Assembly (NCBI GenBank): GCA_022566235.1
Contig: JADFJI010000090.1
Location: 1-7,823, forward strand
Reading direction: 5' to 3'
DNA: 7,823 nucleotides
Source of the DNA: Chloroflexota bacterium
Lineage (GTDB): Bacteria; Chloroflexota; Dehalococcoidia; Plut-88900
Shown: positions 1 to 6,402 of the stretch, one piece after another
Position numbering within the stretch: the stretch's first letter is position 1
Layout: each line of letters begins with the position of its first letter
Translations under genes and position numbers: made by a program
The notes under the pieces: model-generated
Seen by the model: only the letters and a program-made list of their open reading frames with translations
Told to the model about the DNA's origin: nothing
The model's database searches: none

Positions 1-2
1 AT

Positions 3-407
3 CTGGTGGCCCAGATGTACACCGCCGGTGAGGTGGACCAGGTGTTCCTGGCGCATCCTCAGTTCGTGAACACCTTGACCCAGCGCTCCATCGTCAGCCA
101 GGTGCTGCCGGTGGAGCCCCCGGAGATGGAATCGCCCGCCGCCATTGGGGAGTACATCTATGAGCCCAGCGACACCGAGGTGTTCACGGCCCTGGTGCCG
201 CGATTTCTGGAGATGCAGGTGTACCACGCCATCCTGGAGAGCATCGCCAGCGAGCAATCGGCCCGCATGGTGGCTATGCGAAACGCCACCGAAAACGCAG
301 AGGATATGATAGATGACCTGACCCTGGTATATAACAGGACCCGGCAGGAGATGATCACCGGCGAGCTTCTGGACATCACCAGCGGCGTGGAGGCCCTGGA
401 GGGGTAG
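3..407 (+). CDS. atpG: ATP synthase F1 gamma subunit, C-terminal part (cut by window edge)
   Basis: Gamma is the central rotating shaft of F1 and couples proton flow through the membrane ring to catalysis in the alpha/beta hexamer on the cytoplasmic side. The frame is open from the first bases of the window, so the N-terminal half lies outside; about 134 codons remain. Recognisable are the stretch QVFLAHPQFVNTLTQ, the YIYEPS segment, and the conserved C-terminal helix with ESIASEQSARMVAMRNATEN followed by DDLTLVYNRTRQEMITGELLDI, which is the family signature forming the coiled coil inside the beta ring. The GTG at position 6 is an internal valine, not a start. The TAG stop lies 91 bases before atpD, matching the usual gamma-beta-epsilon order. 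Nothing looks broken. Identification is by family resemblance and is firm. Confidence 0.96.
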   Translation: MVAQMYTAGEVDQVFLAHPQFVNTLTQRSIVSQVLPVEPPEMESPAAIGEYIYEPSDTEVFTALVPRFLEMQVYHAILESIASEQSARMVAMRNATENAEDMIDDLTLVYNRTRQEMITGELLDITSGVEALEG

Positions 408-487
408 CACTGAAAGACGCAATACGCCCATAAGCGGTAGCGAGTTCGAGCGGGGTCGGTAGGATAGCGGCAGGCGGCGACTAATTT

Positions 488-494
488 AGGAGAG
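488..494 (+). promoter_or_regulatory. Shine-Dalgarno sequence of atpD
   Basis: AGGAGAG sits 4 bases before the ATG at 499 and is the best ribosome-binding match in the 91-base gap after atpG. It supports ATG 499 as the start; a TTG at 496 in the same frame is directly adjacent but would be too close to this site and is not needed by the family N-terminus (MAKGKI). Confidence 0.8.
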
Positions 495-498
495 TTTG

Positions 499-1896
499 AT
501 GGCCAAGGGGAAAATTGTACAGATAATAGGCACTGTAGTGGACGTGGAGTTTCCACCCGACGATCTACCGGCCATCTACAACGCCATCGAGGTGCCCATC
601 AACGGGAGCACGCTCATTTTAGAGGTGCAGCAGCACATAGGGAATAATTGGGTGCGCTGTCTGGCCTTTGCCCCGACGGACGGGCTTGCCCGGGGCGTCG
701 AGGCCGTCGACACGGGCCAGCCCATCTCTGTGCCCGTCGGACGGGAGACCCTGGGGCGTATGTTCGATGTAACGGGTCGGCCCCTGGACAACCTGGGTGA
801 TGTCAAGACCGAGGAACGCTGGCCCATCCATCGCACACCTCCCCCCTTCGATGAGCAGGAGACCACTACCCAGATGCTGGAGACGGGGCTCAAGGTCATC
901 GACCTGGTAACCCCCTTCACCCGGGGAGGGAAGATCGGGGCCTACGGGGGTGCCGGCGTCGGCAAGACGGTCATCATCATGGAGCTGATCCGCAACATCG
1001 CCACCGAGCACGGCGGCTTCTCAGTATTCGCCGGCGTGGGGGAACGTTCCCGGGAAGGCAACGACCTGTGGCACGAGATGCAGGACTCGGGGGTTATGGA
1101 TAAGACGGTCATGGTCTTCGGCCAAATGAACGAGCCCCCCGGGGTCCGGCTTCGAATCGCCATGACCGGCCTAACCATGTCCGAATATTTCCGGGACAAG
1201 GAGCGGCAGGACGTCCTCCTGTTCATCGACAACATCTACAGGTACATACTGGCTGGCATGGAGGTGTCGGCTCTGCTGGGCAGGATGCCCTCGGCCGTCG
1301 GCTATCAGCCTACCCTCAGCACCGAGATGGGAGCACTGCAAGAGCGGATCACATCGACCAAGTCGGGGTCCATCACCTCCTTCCAGGCCATCTACGTCCC
1401 CGCGGACGACTATACCGATCCTGGCGTGGCGACTACGTTCGGCCACCTGGACTCGGTCATCGCCCTGGAGAGGTCCATAGCCGAGCAGGGCCTATATCCC
1501 GCGGTGGACCCCCTGACCTCCACCTCCAGGATATTGGACCCTCAGGTAGTGGGTGAGGAGCATTACCGGGTTGCCCGGGGCGTTCAGGTCGTGCTGCAGC
1601 GATACAAAGACCTTCAGGACATCATAGCTATCCTCGGTGTCGAGGAGCTGAGCGATGAGGACAGATTGACCGTGGCCCGGGCCCGGAAGATCCAGCGGTT
1701 CCTCTCCCAGCCCATGTACGTCGCCGAGGCGTTTACGGGGACCCCCGGTAAATACGTCGCCACCAAGGACACGGTGCGGGGATTCAGCGAGATCCTGGAA
1801 GGCAAGCACGATGCCCTGCCGGAGCAGGCCTTCTACATGGTGGGCGGTATCGAGGAGGTGGTGGAGAAGGCACAGCGGATGGAGGCCGAAGGGTAG
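499..1896 (+). CDS. atpD: ATP synthase F1 beta subunit (catalytic)
   Basis: The catalytic subunit of F1 ATP synthase, making ATP from ADP and phosphate in the cytoplasmic head; three copies alternate with alpha around gamma. The protein is 465 residues, normal for the family. Visible in order are the N-terminal beta-barrel (about 1-75), Walker A GGAGVGKT at 150-157 (K156, T157), the catalytic glutamate in GER at E182, Walker B LLFID ending at D244, the SALLGRMPSAVGYQP segment, and the YPAVDPLTSTSRILDP region. The loop that is DELSEED in many species reads EELSDED at 382-388 and keeps its acidic character. Substitutions such as NIYRYILAGMEV for the common NIFRFTQAGSEV, and DDYTDPG for DDLTDPA, recall Dehalococcoidia proteins (from memory). 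All key residues are present, so the enzyme should be active. The next genes are a 41-codon frame and atpC on the same strand. Confidence 0.98.
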   Translation: MAKGKIVQIIGTVVDVEFPPDDLPAIYNAIEVPINGSTLILEVQQHIGNNWVRCLAFAPTDGLARGVEAVDTGQPISVPVGRETLGRMFDVTGRPLDNLGDVKTEERWPIHRTPPPFDEQETTTQMLETGLKVIDLVTPFTRGGKIGAYGGAGVGKTVIIMELIRNIATEHGGFSVFAGVGERSREGNDLWHEMQDSGVMDKTVMVFGQMNEPPGVRLRIAMTGLTMSEYFRDKERQDVLLFIDNIYRYILAGMEVSALLGRMPSAVGYQPTLSTEMGALQERITSTKSGSITSFQAIYVPADDYTDPGVATTFGHLDSVIALERSIAEQGLYPAVDPLTSTSRILDPQVVGEEHYRVARGVQVVLQRYKDLQDIIAILGVEELSDEDRLTVARARKIQRFLSQPMYVAEAFTGTPGKYVATKDTVRGFSEILEGKHDALPEQAFYMVGGIEEVVEKAQRMEAEG

Positions 1897-1961
1897 AAGG
1901 GCTTGGACTCAGACACAACATGGGCATGCCAGTTGGTTAGGACTAGGGTTGAACAGGGGAT

Positions 1962-2087
1962 ATGATAGCCGTTGGCAAACGGATTCGGCAGGCCGTCAGG
2001 GAGATGACACAGGTGCTAAAAGAGAAGGCGGTTAGCCATACCGGTATCCGGGCCCTGGTAAAGGTATCTCTGGGAGCGGCAAGATGA
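1962..2087 (+). CDS. Possible 41-residue basic small protein between atpD and atpC
   Basis: I do not recognise this frame. It begins 65 bases after the atpD stop and its TGA overlaps the atpC ATG as ATGA, the usual arrangement for translational coupling. An in-frame TGA at 1950-1952 means ATG 1962 is the first possible start; AGGGG lies just 2 bases before it, closer than ideal. Internal ATG 2004 or GTG 2013 could also serve. The product starts MIAVGKRIRQAVREMTQVLK, has nine Lys/Arg against two Glu, and looks helical and amphipathic, with no Cys and no membrane segment. Third codon positions are about 60% G+C, similar to neighbours. It could be a small F1-associated or leader peptide, or a chance frame whose passage only delivers ribosomes to atpC. 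I see no homology, so confidence is modest. Confidence 0.4.
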   Translation: MIAVGKRIRQAVREMTQVLKEKAVSHTGIRALVKVSLGAAR

Positions 2088-2509
2088 CTTTGAAACTTGA
2101 GATATTGACAGCCGAGCGTCAGGTCTACTCCGGCGAAGTAGATATCGTCATCGCGCCCGGCGAACTGGGAGAGTTGGGGATTCTCCCTAGACACGCCTCT
2201 CTACTGACCCCCTTGCAGCCGGGGGAGTTGAGGATCAGGAAAGGGAACGAAGAGATCACCATGACAATTACCGGCGGGTTCATGGAGATGTTTCAGGACA
2301 CGCTCACCGTGCTGGCCGATGCGGCGGAGAGGGCAGAGGAGATCGATATAGAGCGGGCCCAAGAGGCGATGCGGAAGGCCGAGGAGCGTATCCGCACCAC
2401 TACTACTGACATGGACCTGTCCCGGGCCCTGGCCTCTTTAAGGCGTTCCCGGTTGCGGATAAAGGTGGCGGAGAGGCGCCGTCGAAGGGGAGCGGGACCC
2501 TCAATCTAG
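2084..2509 (+). CDS. atpC: ATP synthase F1 epsilon subunit
   Basis: Epsilon sits at the foot of gamma, contacts the c-ring, and in many bacteria inhibits ATP hydrolysis through its C-terminal helices. The 141-residue protein has the N-terminal beta-sandwich (about 1-84) with VDIVIAPGELGELGILPRHA (19-38) and LTPLQPGELRIRKG, then LADAAERAEEID at 77-88, the hinge to the two-helix C-terminal domain. The helices span about 87-104 and 110-133, separated by a run of four Thr, and end in a strongly basic tail RRRRRG. The domain is complete, so an inhibitory role is possible. GGGAG at 2072-2076 lies 7 bases before the ATG and supports this start. The start overlaps the stop of the preceding small frame. 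It is the last gene of the operon here; rex converges on it. Confidence 0.96.
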   Translation: MTLKLEILTAERQVYSGEVDIVIAPGELGELGILPRHASLLTPLQPGELRIRKGNEEITMTITGGFMEMFQDTLTVLADAAERAEEIDIERAQEAMRKAEERIRTTTTDMDLSRALASLRRSRLRIKVAERRRRRGAGPSI

Positions 2510-2523
2510 ACAGGGCAGGCTTC

Positions 2524-2581
2524 CTCTCAGCATTCCACCCAGGTGCGGACTCACCAGCGCTCGCAGGAAAGAGTCTGAGAG
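2524..2581. repeat. Inverted repeat between convergent atpC and rex
   Basis: CTCTCAG at 2524-2530 and CTGAGAG at 2575-2581 are perfect 7-base arms separated by 44 bases, in the 111-base gap where the atp operon and rex converge. No T-run follows on either strand, so it is not a classic intrinsic terminator. The gap otherwise shows no gene. The repeat could be chance. Confidence 0.3.
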
Positions 2582-2620
2582 TTTACCAGCGGCAGGATGC
2601 TAGTGGCGTCTGGGGCAACC

Positions 2621-3253
2621 CTAGCCCTTCAGGTGAAACGTGAGGGTCTGGAGCGAGAGCACCGGGTCTATGTTCCTGATCCAGACCCCATCGGGAACCT
2701 GTGGGGAGATGGGGGCGTAATTCAGGATGCCCTTAACCTCACACTTGACAAGCTGGTCTACCACCGCTTGGGCATGTTCCTCGGGCACGGCCACTATGCC
2801 TATGTGGATGCGCTGCTCCGATATTATCCGGTCCAACTGGGCCATATTACGGACCGGTACACCGTCTATCTCCGTGCCCACCAGTGCGGGATCGGCATCG
2901 AAAACCGCCACTATGTGAAACCCTTCCCGCACGAACCCGGGATAGCTGATGATGGCCCGGCCCAGGCGTCCCATCCCTATCAAGGCAGCCCTCCACTCCT
3001 GGTTCAGCCCCATGATGCTCTTCAACTCGGAAAGCAGGTACAGGACGTTATACCCCCTTCCCTGCTTGCCGAACCTACCGAAGTAGCTCAGGTCCTTTCT
3101 TATCTGGGCAGGCGTGATCTGGAGCTTTTCCCCCAGGGCATGAGAGCTGACCACCTCTGTGTCGCTGTCATGTAGCTGGGCCAGAGCCCTCACATATAAG
3201 GGCAGGCGCAGTATCACTACATCGGGAATGGCATTCTCTATAGGTTGAGGCAT
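2621..3253 (-). CDS. rex: Redox-sensing transcriptional repressor Rex
   Basis: Rex is a cytoplasmic homodimer that binds DNA when NADH/NAD+ is low and lets go when NADH rises, so respiration and fermentation genes follow redox state. The 210-residue length is typical. The N-terminal winged helix includes RLPLYVRAL (16-24) and the near-invariant TPAQIRKDLSYFGRFGKQG (47-65), which carries the recognition helix. The Rossmann domain has GMGRLG at 93-98, the acidic strand end VFDAD (117-121) typical of NAD(H) binding, VPEEHAQ (156-162), and the C-terminal LNYAP...VPDGVWIRNID with a final helix for domain swapping. ATG 3253 is the first start after an in-frame stop at 3263-3265 and matches the family N-terminus, although no clear Shine-Dalgarno precedes it. 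It is convergent with the atp operon. Targets are unknown here; no Rex operator is seen in its own upstream region. Confidence 0.96.
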   Translation of the reverse strand: MPQPIENAIPDVVILRLPLYVRALAQLHDSDTEVVSSHALGEKLQITPAQIRKDLSYFGRFGKQGRGYNVLYLLSELKSIMGLNQEWRAALIGMGRLGRAIISYPGFVREGFHIVAVFDADPALVGTEIDGVPVRNMAQLDRIISEQRIHIGIVAVPEEHAQAVVDQLVKCEVKGILNYAPISPQVPDGVWIRNIDPVLSLQTLTFHLKG

Positions 3254-3350
3254 TAGGCAATTCTATAGTCGTGGAATCCTCACCATTCTAGGCTAAGGAT
3301 AGTTAAATAGAGGGCTATAATGGGTAAACAACCACACAGCGCGGTGCCTC

Positions 3351-3379
3351 ATTTTAGTATGCCCGGGCCTTTGCGTCAA
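3351..3379 (-). promoter_or_regulatory. Sigma70-type promoter for rex
   Basis: Read on the minus strand, TTGACG (3374-3379) is separated by exactly 17 bases from TAAAAT (3351-3356), five of six consensus bases in each box. Transcription would begin near 3344, giving a leader of about 90 bases before the rex ATG. It lies in the 181-base gap downstream of the fic stop, so rex can be transcribed independently of fic. The rest of the gap shows no gene and no clear hairpin terminator. Confidence 0.6.
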
Positions 3380-3434
3380 TATAGCTTTATTCATAATTCC
3401 TAGTAACACACCCGTCGTGCGAACTAACCTAAGT

Positions 3435-4598
3435 CTATTCCTGTTCTGACTTGGGCGACTCAGGTTTTTCAATGGCGTCTAGCAACTCACGAGCAATGAA
3501 ATGATGAGGCCACATATTTGGTATTTCTTCAATGATGCCTGCTCTTGTCAGCCTTTGCAGTATCCCTCTCGCACCAGCACTAGAAACATCCAAAAACTTC
3601 GCTACTCTAGGGGTTGTCGTTACAGGGAAAGCGAAAAGTTCTTCAACTAAACGAAGAGAATTCGCAGACTCTCCAAGCTCCTGAAGTTTATGTCGGTACT
3701 GCTCTTCAAGTTCGCGAATTATCCGAACGCGCCGCAGTGCATCGTTAGCCTGTTCGATGACTCCATCCAAGAAGTAGTTTAACCACTCATGCCAATCGCC
3801 AGTAGCGCTCAAACCATATAGTTGATCGTAGTACAAATTACGATCACGCTCAAAATATGCACTGAGGTATAGAAGGGGAGTCGGCAGTATCATTTTCGAG
3901 CAAAGATATAGAATGATTAACAATCGTCCTATACGACCGTTGCCATCTAAGTATGGATGAATGGCTTCAAACTGATAGTGTAGGAGCGCACATTGAATTA
4001 AGGGGGGCAAAGTCAAATGCTCTTCATTAGCGAACTTCTCCCAATCGAGCATTAAGTCAGAAACCATATCCGATGGCGGGGGAATATATCGGGCCTCCTC
4101 AATTCTGGTACCTTCAGAACCGATCCAAACCTGTTCATTCCGTAGGACCCCAGGTCGCTTCTCTTCTCCGCGGACACTCTCTAATAGTTTAGCGTGCATT
4201 TTATTTATTAGTCGAAGACATATCGGAATGTTTTGTAATTCGGAAATGCCCAGTTCAAGTGCCAGAACATAGTTAATTACCTCTAACACATCGCCTTTGC
4301 GAACGCCAGAAGCCTCGTACATAAACACGTCTGACAGAGACGCTTGTGTCCCCTCAATGCTGGATGAGAGAACCGCTTCTCGACGCATGAACGGCCGTAT
4401 CAGTAGCAGAGGATTTGGAATGGTTTCTCCAACGCCAGCGAGCGTGGCGACGGCTCTAGAAGCTTCGTCAAGGTGATAAACGAGAGTTGGGCTCAAGTCT
4501 ATGTGCCGAGGTATGGGGTTCGGAATATATGCATGCTCCCCGCCAATAATCGGCACTACCTGTCCAATGGGACTTTTTCCTAATTTTTCTACATCCAC
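3435..4598 (-). CDS. Fic family protein, class II, with N-terminal inhibitory helix and C-terminal winged helix
   Basis: Fic enzymes usually transfer AMP from ATP to a Ser, Thr or Tyr of a target protein. The 387-residue product has the full active-site motif HPYLDGNGRIGR at 214-225 with catalytic H214, metal-binding D218 and anion-hole G219-N220-G221. The inhibitory motif [S/T]xxxE[G/N] is present as SSSIEG at 78-83, before the Fic core, making it class II: E82 would hold ATP in an unproductive pose until released. The Fic_N-like region spans about 20-100, the flap includes ARYIPPP (169-175), and a winged helix follows at about 312-362 (TTTPRVAKFLDVSSAGARGILQRL). This layout resembles the Shewanella SoFic type. 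The start is GTG 4598; an in-frame stop at 4629-4631 bounds it, and no strong Shine-Dalgarno is seen. The gene is markedly AT-richer than its neighbours, which suggests acquisition. The target is unknown. Confidence 0.93.
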   Translation of the reverse strand: MDVEKLGKSPIGQVVPIIGGEHAYIPNPIPRHIDLSPTLVYHLDEASRAVATLAGVGETIPNPLLLIRPFMRREAVLSSSIEGTQASLSDVFMYEASGVRKGDVLEVINYVLALELGISELQNIPICLRLINKMHAKLLESVRGEEKRPGVLRNEQVWIGSEGTRIEEARYIPPPSDMVSDLMLDWEKFANEEHLTLPPLIQCALLHYQFEAIHPYLDGNGRIGRLLIILYLCSKMILPTPLLYLSAYFERDRNLYYDQLYGLSATGDWHEWLNYFLDGVIEQANDALRRVRIIRELEEQYRHKLQELGESANSLRLVEELFAFPVTTTPRVAKFLDVSSAGARGILQRLTRAGIIEEIPNMWPHHFIARELLDAIEKPESPKSEQE

Positions 4599-4651
4599 GG
4601 CAATTGAAACTTCACTTGCTATGCAGCGCTAATTAGAAACTTTACAGCCTC

Positions 4652-4680
4652 ATAGTATCAATTGACAAAGTATTTGTAAA
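4652..4680 (-). promoter_or_regulatory. Sigma70-type promoter for fic
   Basis: On the minus strand TTTACA (4675-4680) is followed after exactly 17 bases by TACTAT (4652-4657). Transcription would start near 4645, leaving a leader of about 47 bases before the GTG start of fic. Box quality and position both fit; there is no evidence for a specific regulator. Confidence 0.55.
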
Positions 4681-4733
4681 TAGACTTTCTAAATACAATA
4701 CCTTGGGGCAATCGTAGCAAGGATACACAATAT

Positions 4734-4850
4734 ATGGAGATGCGAACTCATTATGGCACCTTCCTTACCAACACCCGACCTCCAGTCGCCGGCATGAGGC
4801 CGCTGGCCCGGAGAATAAGACATCCTTCCGACATCCTAATGTCGGTATGA
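4734..4850 (+). CDS. Possible 38-codon leader frame upstream of hpnB
   Basis: I do not recognise this frame. ATG 4734 follows AAGGA (4719-4723) by 10 bases; the product begins MEMRTHYGTFLTNTRPPVAG, is basic, and has no membrane segment or Cys. Its TGA (4848-4850) overlaps an ATG at 4847 that opens the same frame as hpnB, 40 codons ahead of the preferred hpnB start. The 3' end is occupied by the inverted repeat at 4828-4845. This arrangement could be a translated leader controlling hpnB, or simply chance. It is shorter than a chance frame needs to be to be dismissed or accepted, so confidence is low. Confidence 0.2.
   Translation: MEMRTHYGTFLTNTRPPVAGMRPLARRIRHPSDILMSV
4828..4845. repeat. Perfect inverted repeat upstream of hpnB
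   Basis: CCGACAT (4828-4834) and ATGTCGG (4839-4845) are perfect 7-base arms around the 4-base loop CCTA. It lies 121 bases before the preferred hpnB start and one base before an upstream in-frame ATG (4847). No T-run follows, so it is not an intrinsic terminator. It could be a regulator binding site or an mRNA hairpin. Confidence 0.45.
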
Positions 4851-4966
4851 TTAAATGTGTGGACATTACCCCAGCGCGGCCCCAGCCCGAGAGGTATGAT
4901 ACGGATGCTGGCCGTTGCGCACCAGCACCTAGTCAAAGTCGAAGAGTCACCAGGCATAGTAACAGG

Positions 4967-6202
4967 ATGGATACGGCCCTGTGGATAGCGTCAGGCATCG
5001 TCACGGCTTCAATGCTGGCCTGGACCTGGCTTGCCCTGTCCCGGGGCTGGTTCTGGAGGACCGACCAGAGGCTCGAAGGCCGGCATGAGGAGGCCGTGGG
5101 TGCGGGACCCTGGCCCTCGGTTGCGGTAGTAGTCCCCGCTCGCAACGAAGCCCAGGTCATCCCTCGTTCCCTTTCTACCCTTCTAAATCAGGACTACCCC
5201 GGGCCTCTGCACATCTTTCTGGTGGACGATGTCAGTGAAGATGGGACCGCGGAGGTGGCAAGGGAAGTTGCACGGGTAGAGGGCTCAGGTGACGGGCTGA
5301 CCGTCGTTCAGGGGGAGCCTCTGCCACCGGGCTGGACCGGCAAGGTTTGGGCACTCCACCAGGGGGTTCGGGCCGCCCGGGATTTCGAGGCGGAATACCT
5401 CTGGTTCACCGATGCCGACATTGCTCACTCCTCCGGAGTCCTGCGGGCCCTGGTGTCGAAGGCCGTGGACTGCCGTCTGGACATGGTATCGGTGATGGCT
5501 CAGCTACGGGCCTCCAGCCCCTGGGAGCGGGTACTGATCCCTGCCTTCGTCTTCTTCTTCACCAAGATATATCCGTTCCGCTGGGTAAACGATCACCGAA
5601 GGCCAACAGCGGCGGCTGCGGGTGGCTGCATGCTGGTCAGGGGCCAGGCTCTGGAGGATAGAGGAGGATTCGAGGAGATCAAGGGCTCTGTAATCGACGA
5701 CTGCTCCCTGGCAAGGCTCCTCAGGGGCGGGGATGGCGGTGGACGCCTGTGGCTGGGCCTAAGCCACGATGTGACTAGCCTGCGGGCATATAACGGGCTG
5801 GGGGTTGTGTGGACCATGGTCAGAAGGTCGGCCTATTCCCAGCTCAACTATTCGGCGCTGAATCTGGTCGGGACCGTGGTGGGAATGCTCATGTTGTATA
5901 TGGCGCCTCCCCTGGCGACAGTCGCTGGCATCACCGCCCTAGTCACAGGCCAGGCCCTGGCTTCCAGCATGTTGCTGGTCTCGGCAGGCGTTGGGTCGTG
6001 GGCTGTGATGTCCGCCATCTACCTGCCCATGTTGAGGTGGCATCGGGTATCGGTAATGCTGAGTCCCGTATTGCCGGCGACCGCCATGCTCTATACCCTC
6101 ATGACCATAGACTCGGCATGGCGCACACTGCGAGGGCAGGGTGGTGGGTGGAAGGGCCGTACCTATGAGACCCGGACCCCCGGTCAGCACCTTGATTCAT
6201 GA
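4967..6202 (+). CDS. hpnB: HpnB-type (hopanoid-associated) membrane glycosyltransferase, GT2 fold
   Basis: This is a family 2 glycosyltransferase anchored in the membrane, closely resembling HpnB, a protein named for its occurrence in hopanoid gene clusters; its exact donor and acceptor are not settled. Numbering from ATG 4967 (411 residues, near the family length): a membrane helix at about 5-24, VVVPARNE at 54-61, LVDDVSEDGT at 85-94 with the nucleotide-binding acidic pair, PLPPGWTGKVWA at 118-129, the metal-binding DAD in TDADIAH (149-151), PAFVFFFTKIYPFRWVND (192-209), TAAAAGGCMLVR (214-225), IDDCSLA at 243-249 (likely catalytic acid), then two or three membrane helices at about 298-382 and the terminal WKGRTY. 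The frame is open back to ATG 4847, but those 40 extra residues are polar and precede the expected N-terminal helix, so 4967 is preferred despite a weak Shine-Dalgarno. No squalene-hopene cyclase or other hpn gene lies in the window, so the hopanoid link is by family only. Confidence 0.88.
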   Translation: MDTALWIASGIVTASMLAWTWLALSRGWFWRTDQRLEGRHEEAVGAGPWPSVAVVVPARNEAQVIPRSLSTLLNQDYPGPLHIFLVDDVSEDGTAEVAREVARVEGSGDGLTVVQGEPLPPGWTGKVWALHQGVRAARDFEAEYLWFTDADIAHSSGVLRALVSKAVDCRLDMVSVMAQLRASSPWERVLIPAFVFFFTKIYPFRWVNDHRRPTAAAAGGCMLVRGQALEDRGGFEEIKGSVIDDCSLARLLRGGDGGGRLWLGLSHDVTSLRAYNGLGVVWTMVRRSAYSQLNYSALNLVGTVVGMLMLYMAPPLATVAGITALVTGQALASSMLLVSAGVGSWAVMSAIYLPMLRWHRVSVMLSPVLPATAMLYTLMTIDSAWRTLRGQGGGWKGRTYETRTPGQHLDS

Positions 6203-6322
6203 GCCCCTCTGTCCTCGGGCCCTGGGTCACTTAACAGTTCCTGCTATCATCTCCTTGTCTGCTAAAGCCCAGCGGTGGAGGTCCTTGCCCATCCTTTTAG
6301 ACATAACGAATTAACCCTTTTC

Positions 6323-6338
6323 TCACCCTTATGGGTGA
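6323..6338. repeat. Small perfect hairpin between hpnB and first prepilin
   Basis: TCACCC (6323-6328) and GGGTGA (6333-6338) are perfect 6-base arms around TTAT. It lies 121 bases after the hpnB stop in a 200-base gap. No T-run follows it on the plus strand, though a pyrimidine stretch (CCCTTTTCTC) precedes it. On the minus strand a purine-rich run follows, so neither strand makes a classic terminator. It may be part of the pilin mRNA leader. Confidence 0.35.
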
Positions 6339-6364
6339 TGCGCCACTGACAAGCAGGGGGCATA

Positions 6365-6383
6365 CTGAGTCATGAGTACTCAG
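6365..6383. repeat. Hairpin immediately upstream of first prepilin start
   Basis: CTGAGT (6365-6370) pairs with ACTCAG (6378-6383) around a 7-base loop, and can extend by two pairs across one bulged G. The loop side contains the palindrome GAGTACTC. It ends 19 bases before the ATG at 6403 and would sit at the 5' side of the ribosome-binding region in the mRNA, so it could affect translation. A regulator site is the alternative. Confidence 0.35.
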
Positions 6384-6402
6384 GTAAAATCGGTTGAGTG
6401 AA

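Larger units (their letters stand above)
4599..4966. other. Divergent intergenic region between fic and hpnB
   Basis: These 368 bases separate the divergent fic and hpnB genes. The fic-proximal half (to about 4735) is AT-rich and holds the fic promoter; the hpnB-proximal half is GC-rich like the core chromosome. It contains a perfect TTGACA on the plus strand at 4662-4667, but no -10 box at normal spacing (TACAAT at 4694-4699 is 26 bases away), so the hpnB promoter is not identified. It also holds the inverted repeat at 4828-4845, the direct repeat GACATCCT at 4819-4826 and 4830-4837 (11 bases apart), and GGTATGAT twice (4844-4851 and 4893-4900). No convincing larger gene is seen. Confidence 0.5.

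Noticed and set aside
619..1011. Several minus-strand frames inside atpD
   Set aside because: Shadows of a well conserved coding sequence; none resembles a known protein.
2510..2620. Rho-independent terminator shared by atpC and rex
   Set aside because: The inverted repeat has a 44-base loop and no T-run follows on either strand.
2597..3175. 192-codon frame on the plus strand opposite rex
   Set aside because: It is antisense to a clear Rex protein and shows no recognisable domain; long antisense frames are common in GC-rich coding DNA.
3254..3434. Rex operator in its own promoter region
   Set aside because: No TTGTGAA-type inverted repeat was found; TTGTTTACCC on the minus strand lacks the matching half.
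4662..4699. Plus-strand promoter for hpnB using the perfect TTGACA at 4662
   Set aside because: The nearest good -10 (TACAAT at 4694) is 26 bases away, and nothing at 16-18 bases resembles a -10 box.
4751..4957. 68-codon minus-strand frame between fic and hpnB
   Set aside because: No Shine-Dalgarno, no recognisable motif, and it crosses the inverted repeat; not supported as a gene.
4896..4988. 30-codon plus frame starting MIRMLAVAHQ after GAGAGG
   Set aside because: Overlaps the hpnB start in another frame and is too short to support without conservation data.
6203..6402. Cyclic di-GMP riboswitch upstream of the pilin genes
   Set aside because: The conserved core elements of the GEMM class are not present; only two short stems are seen.
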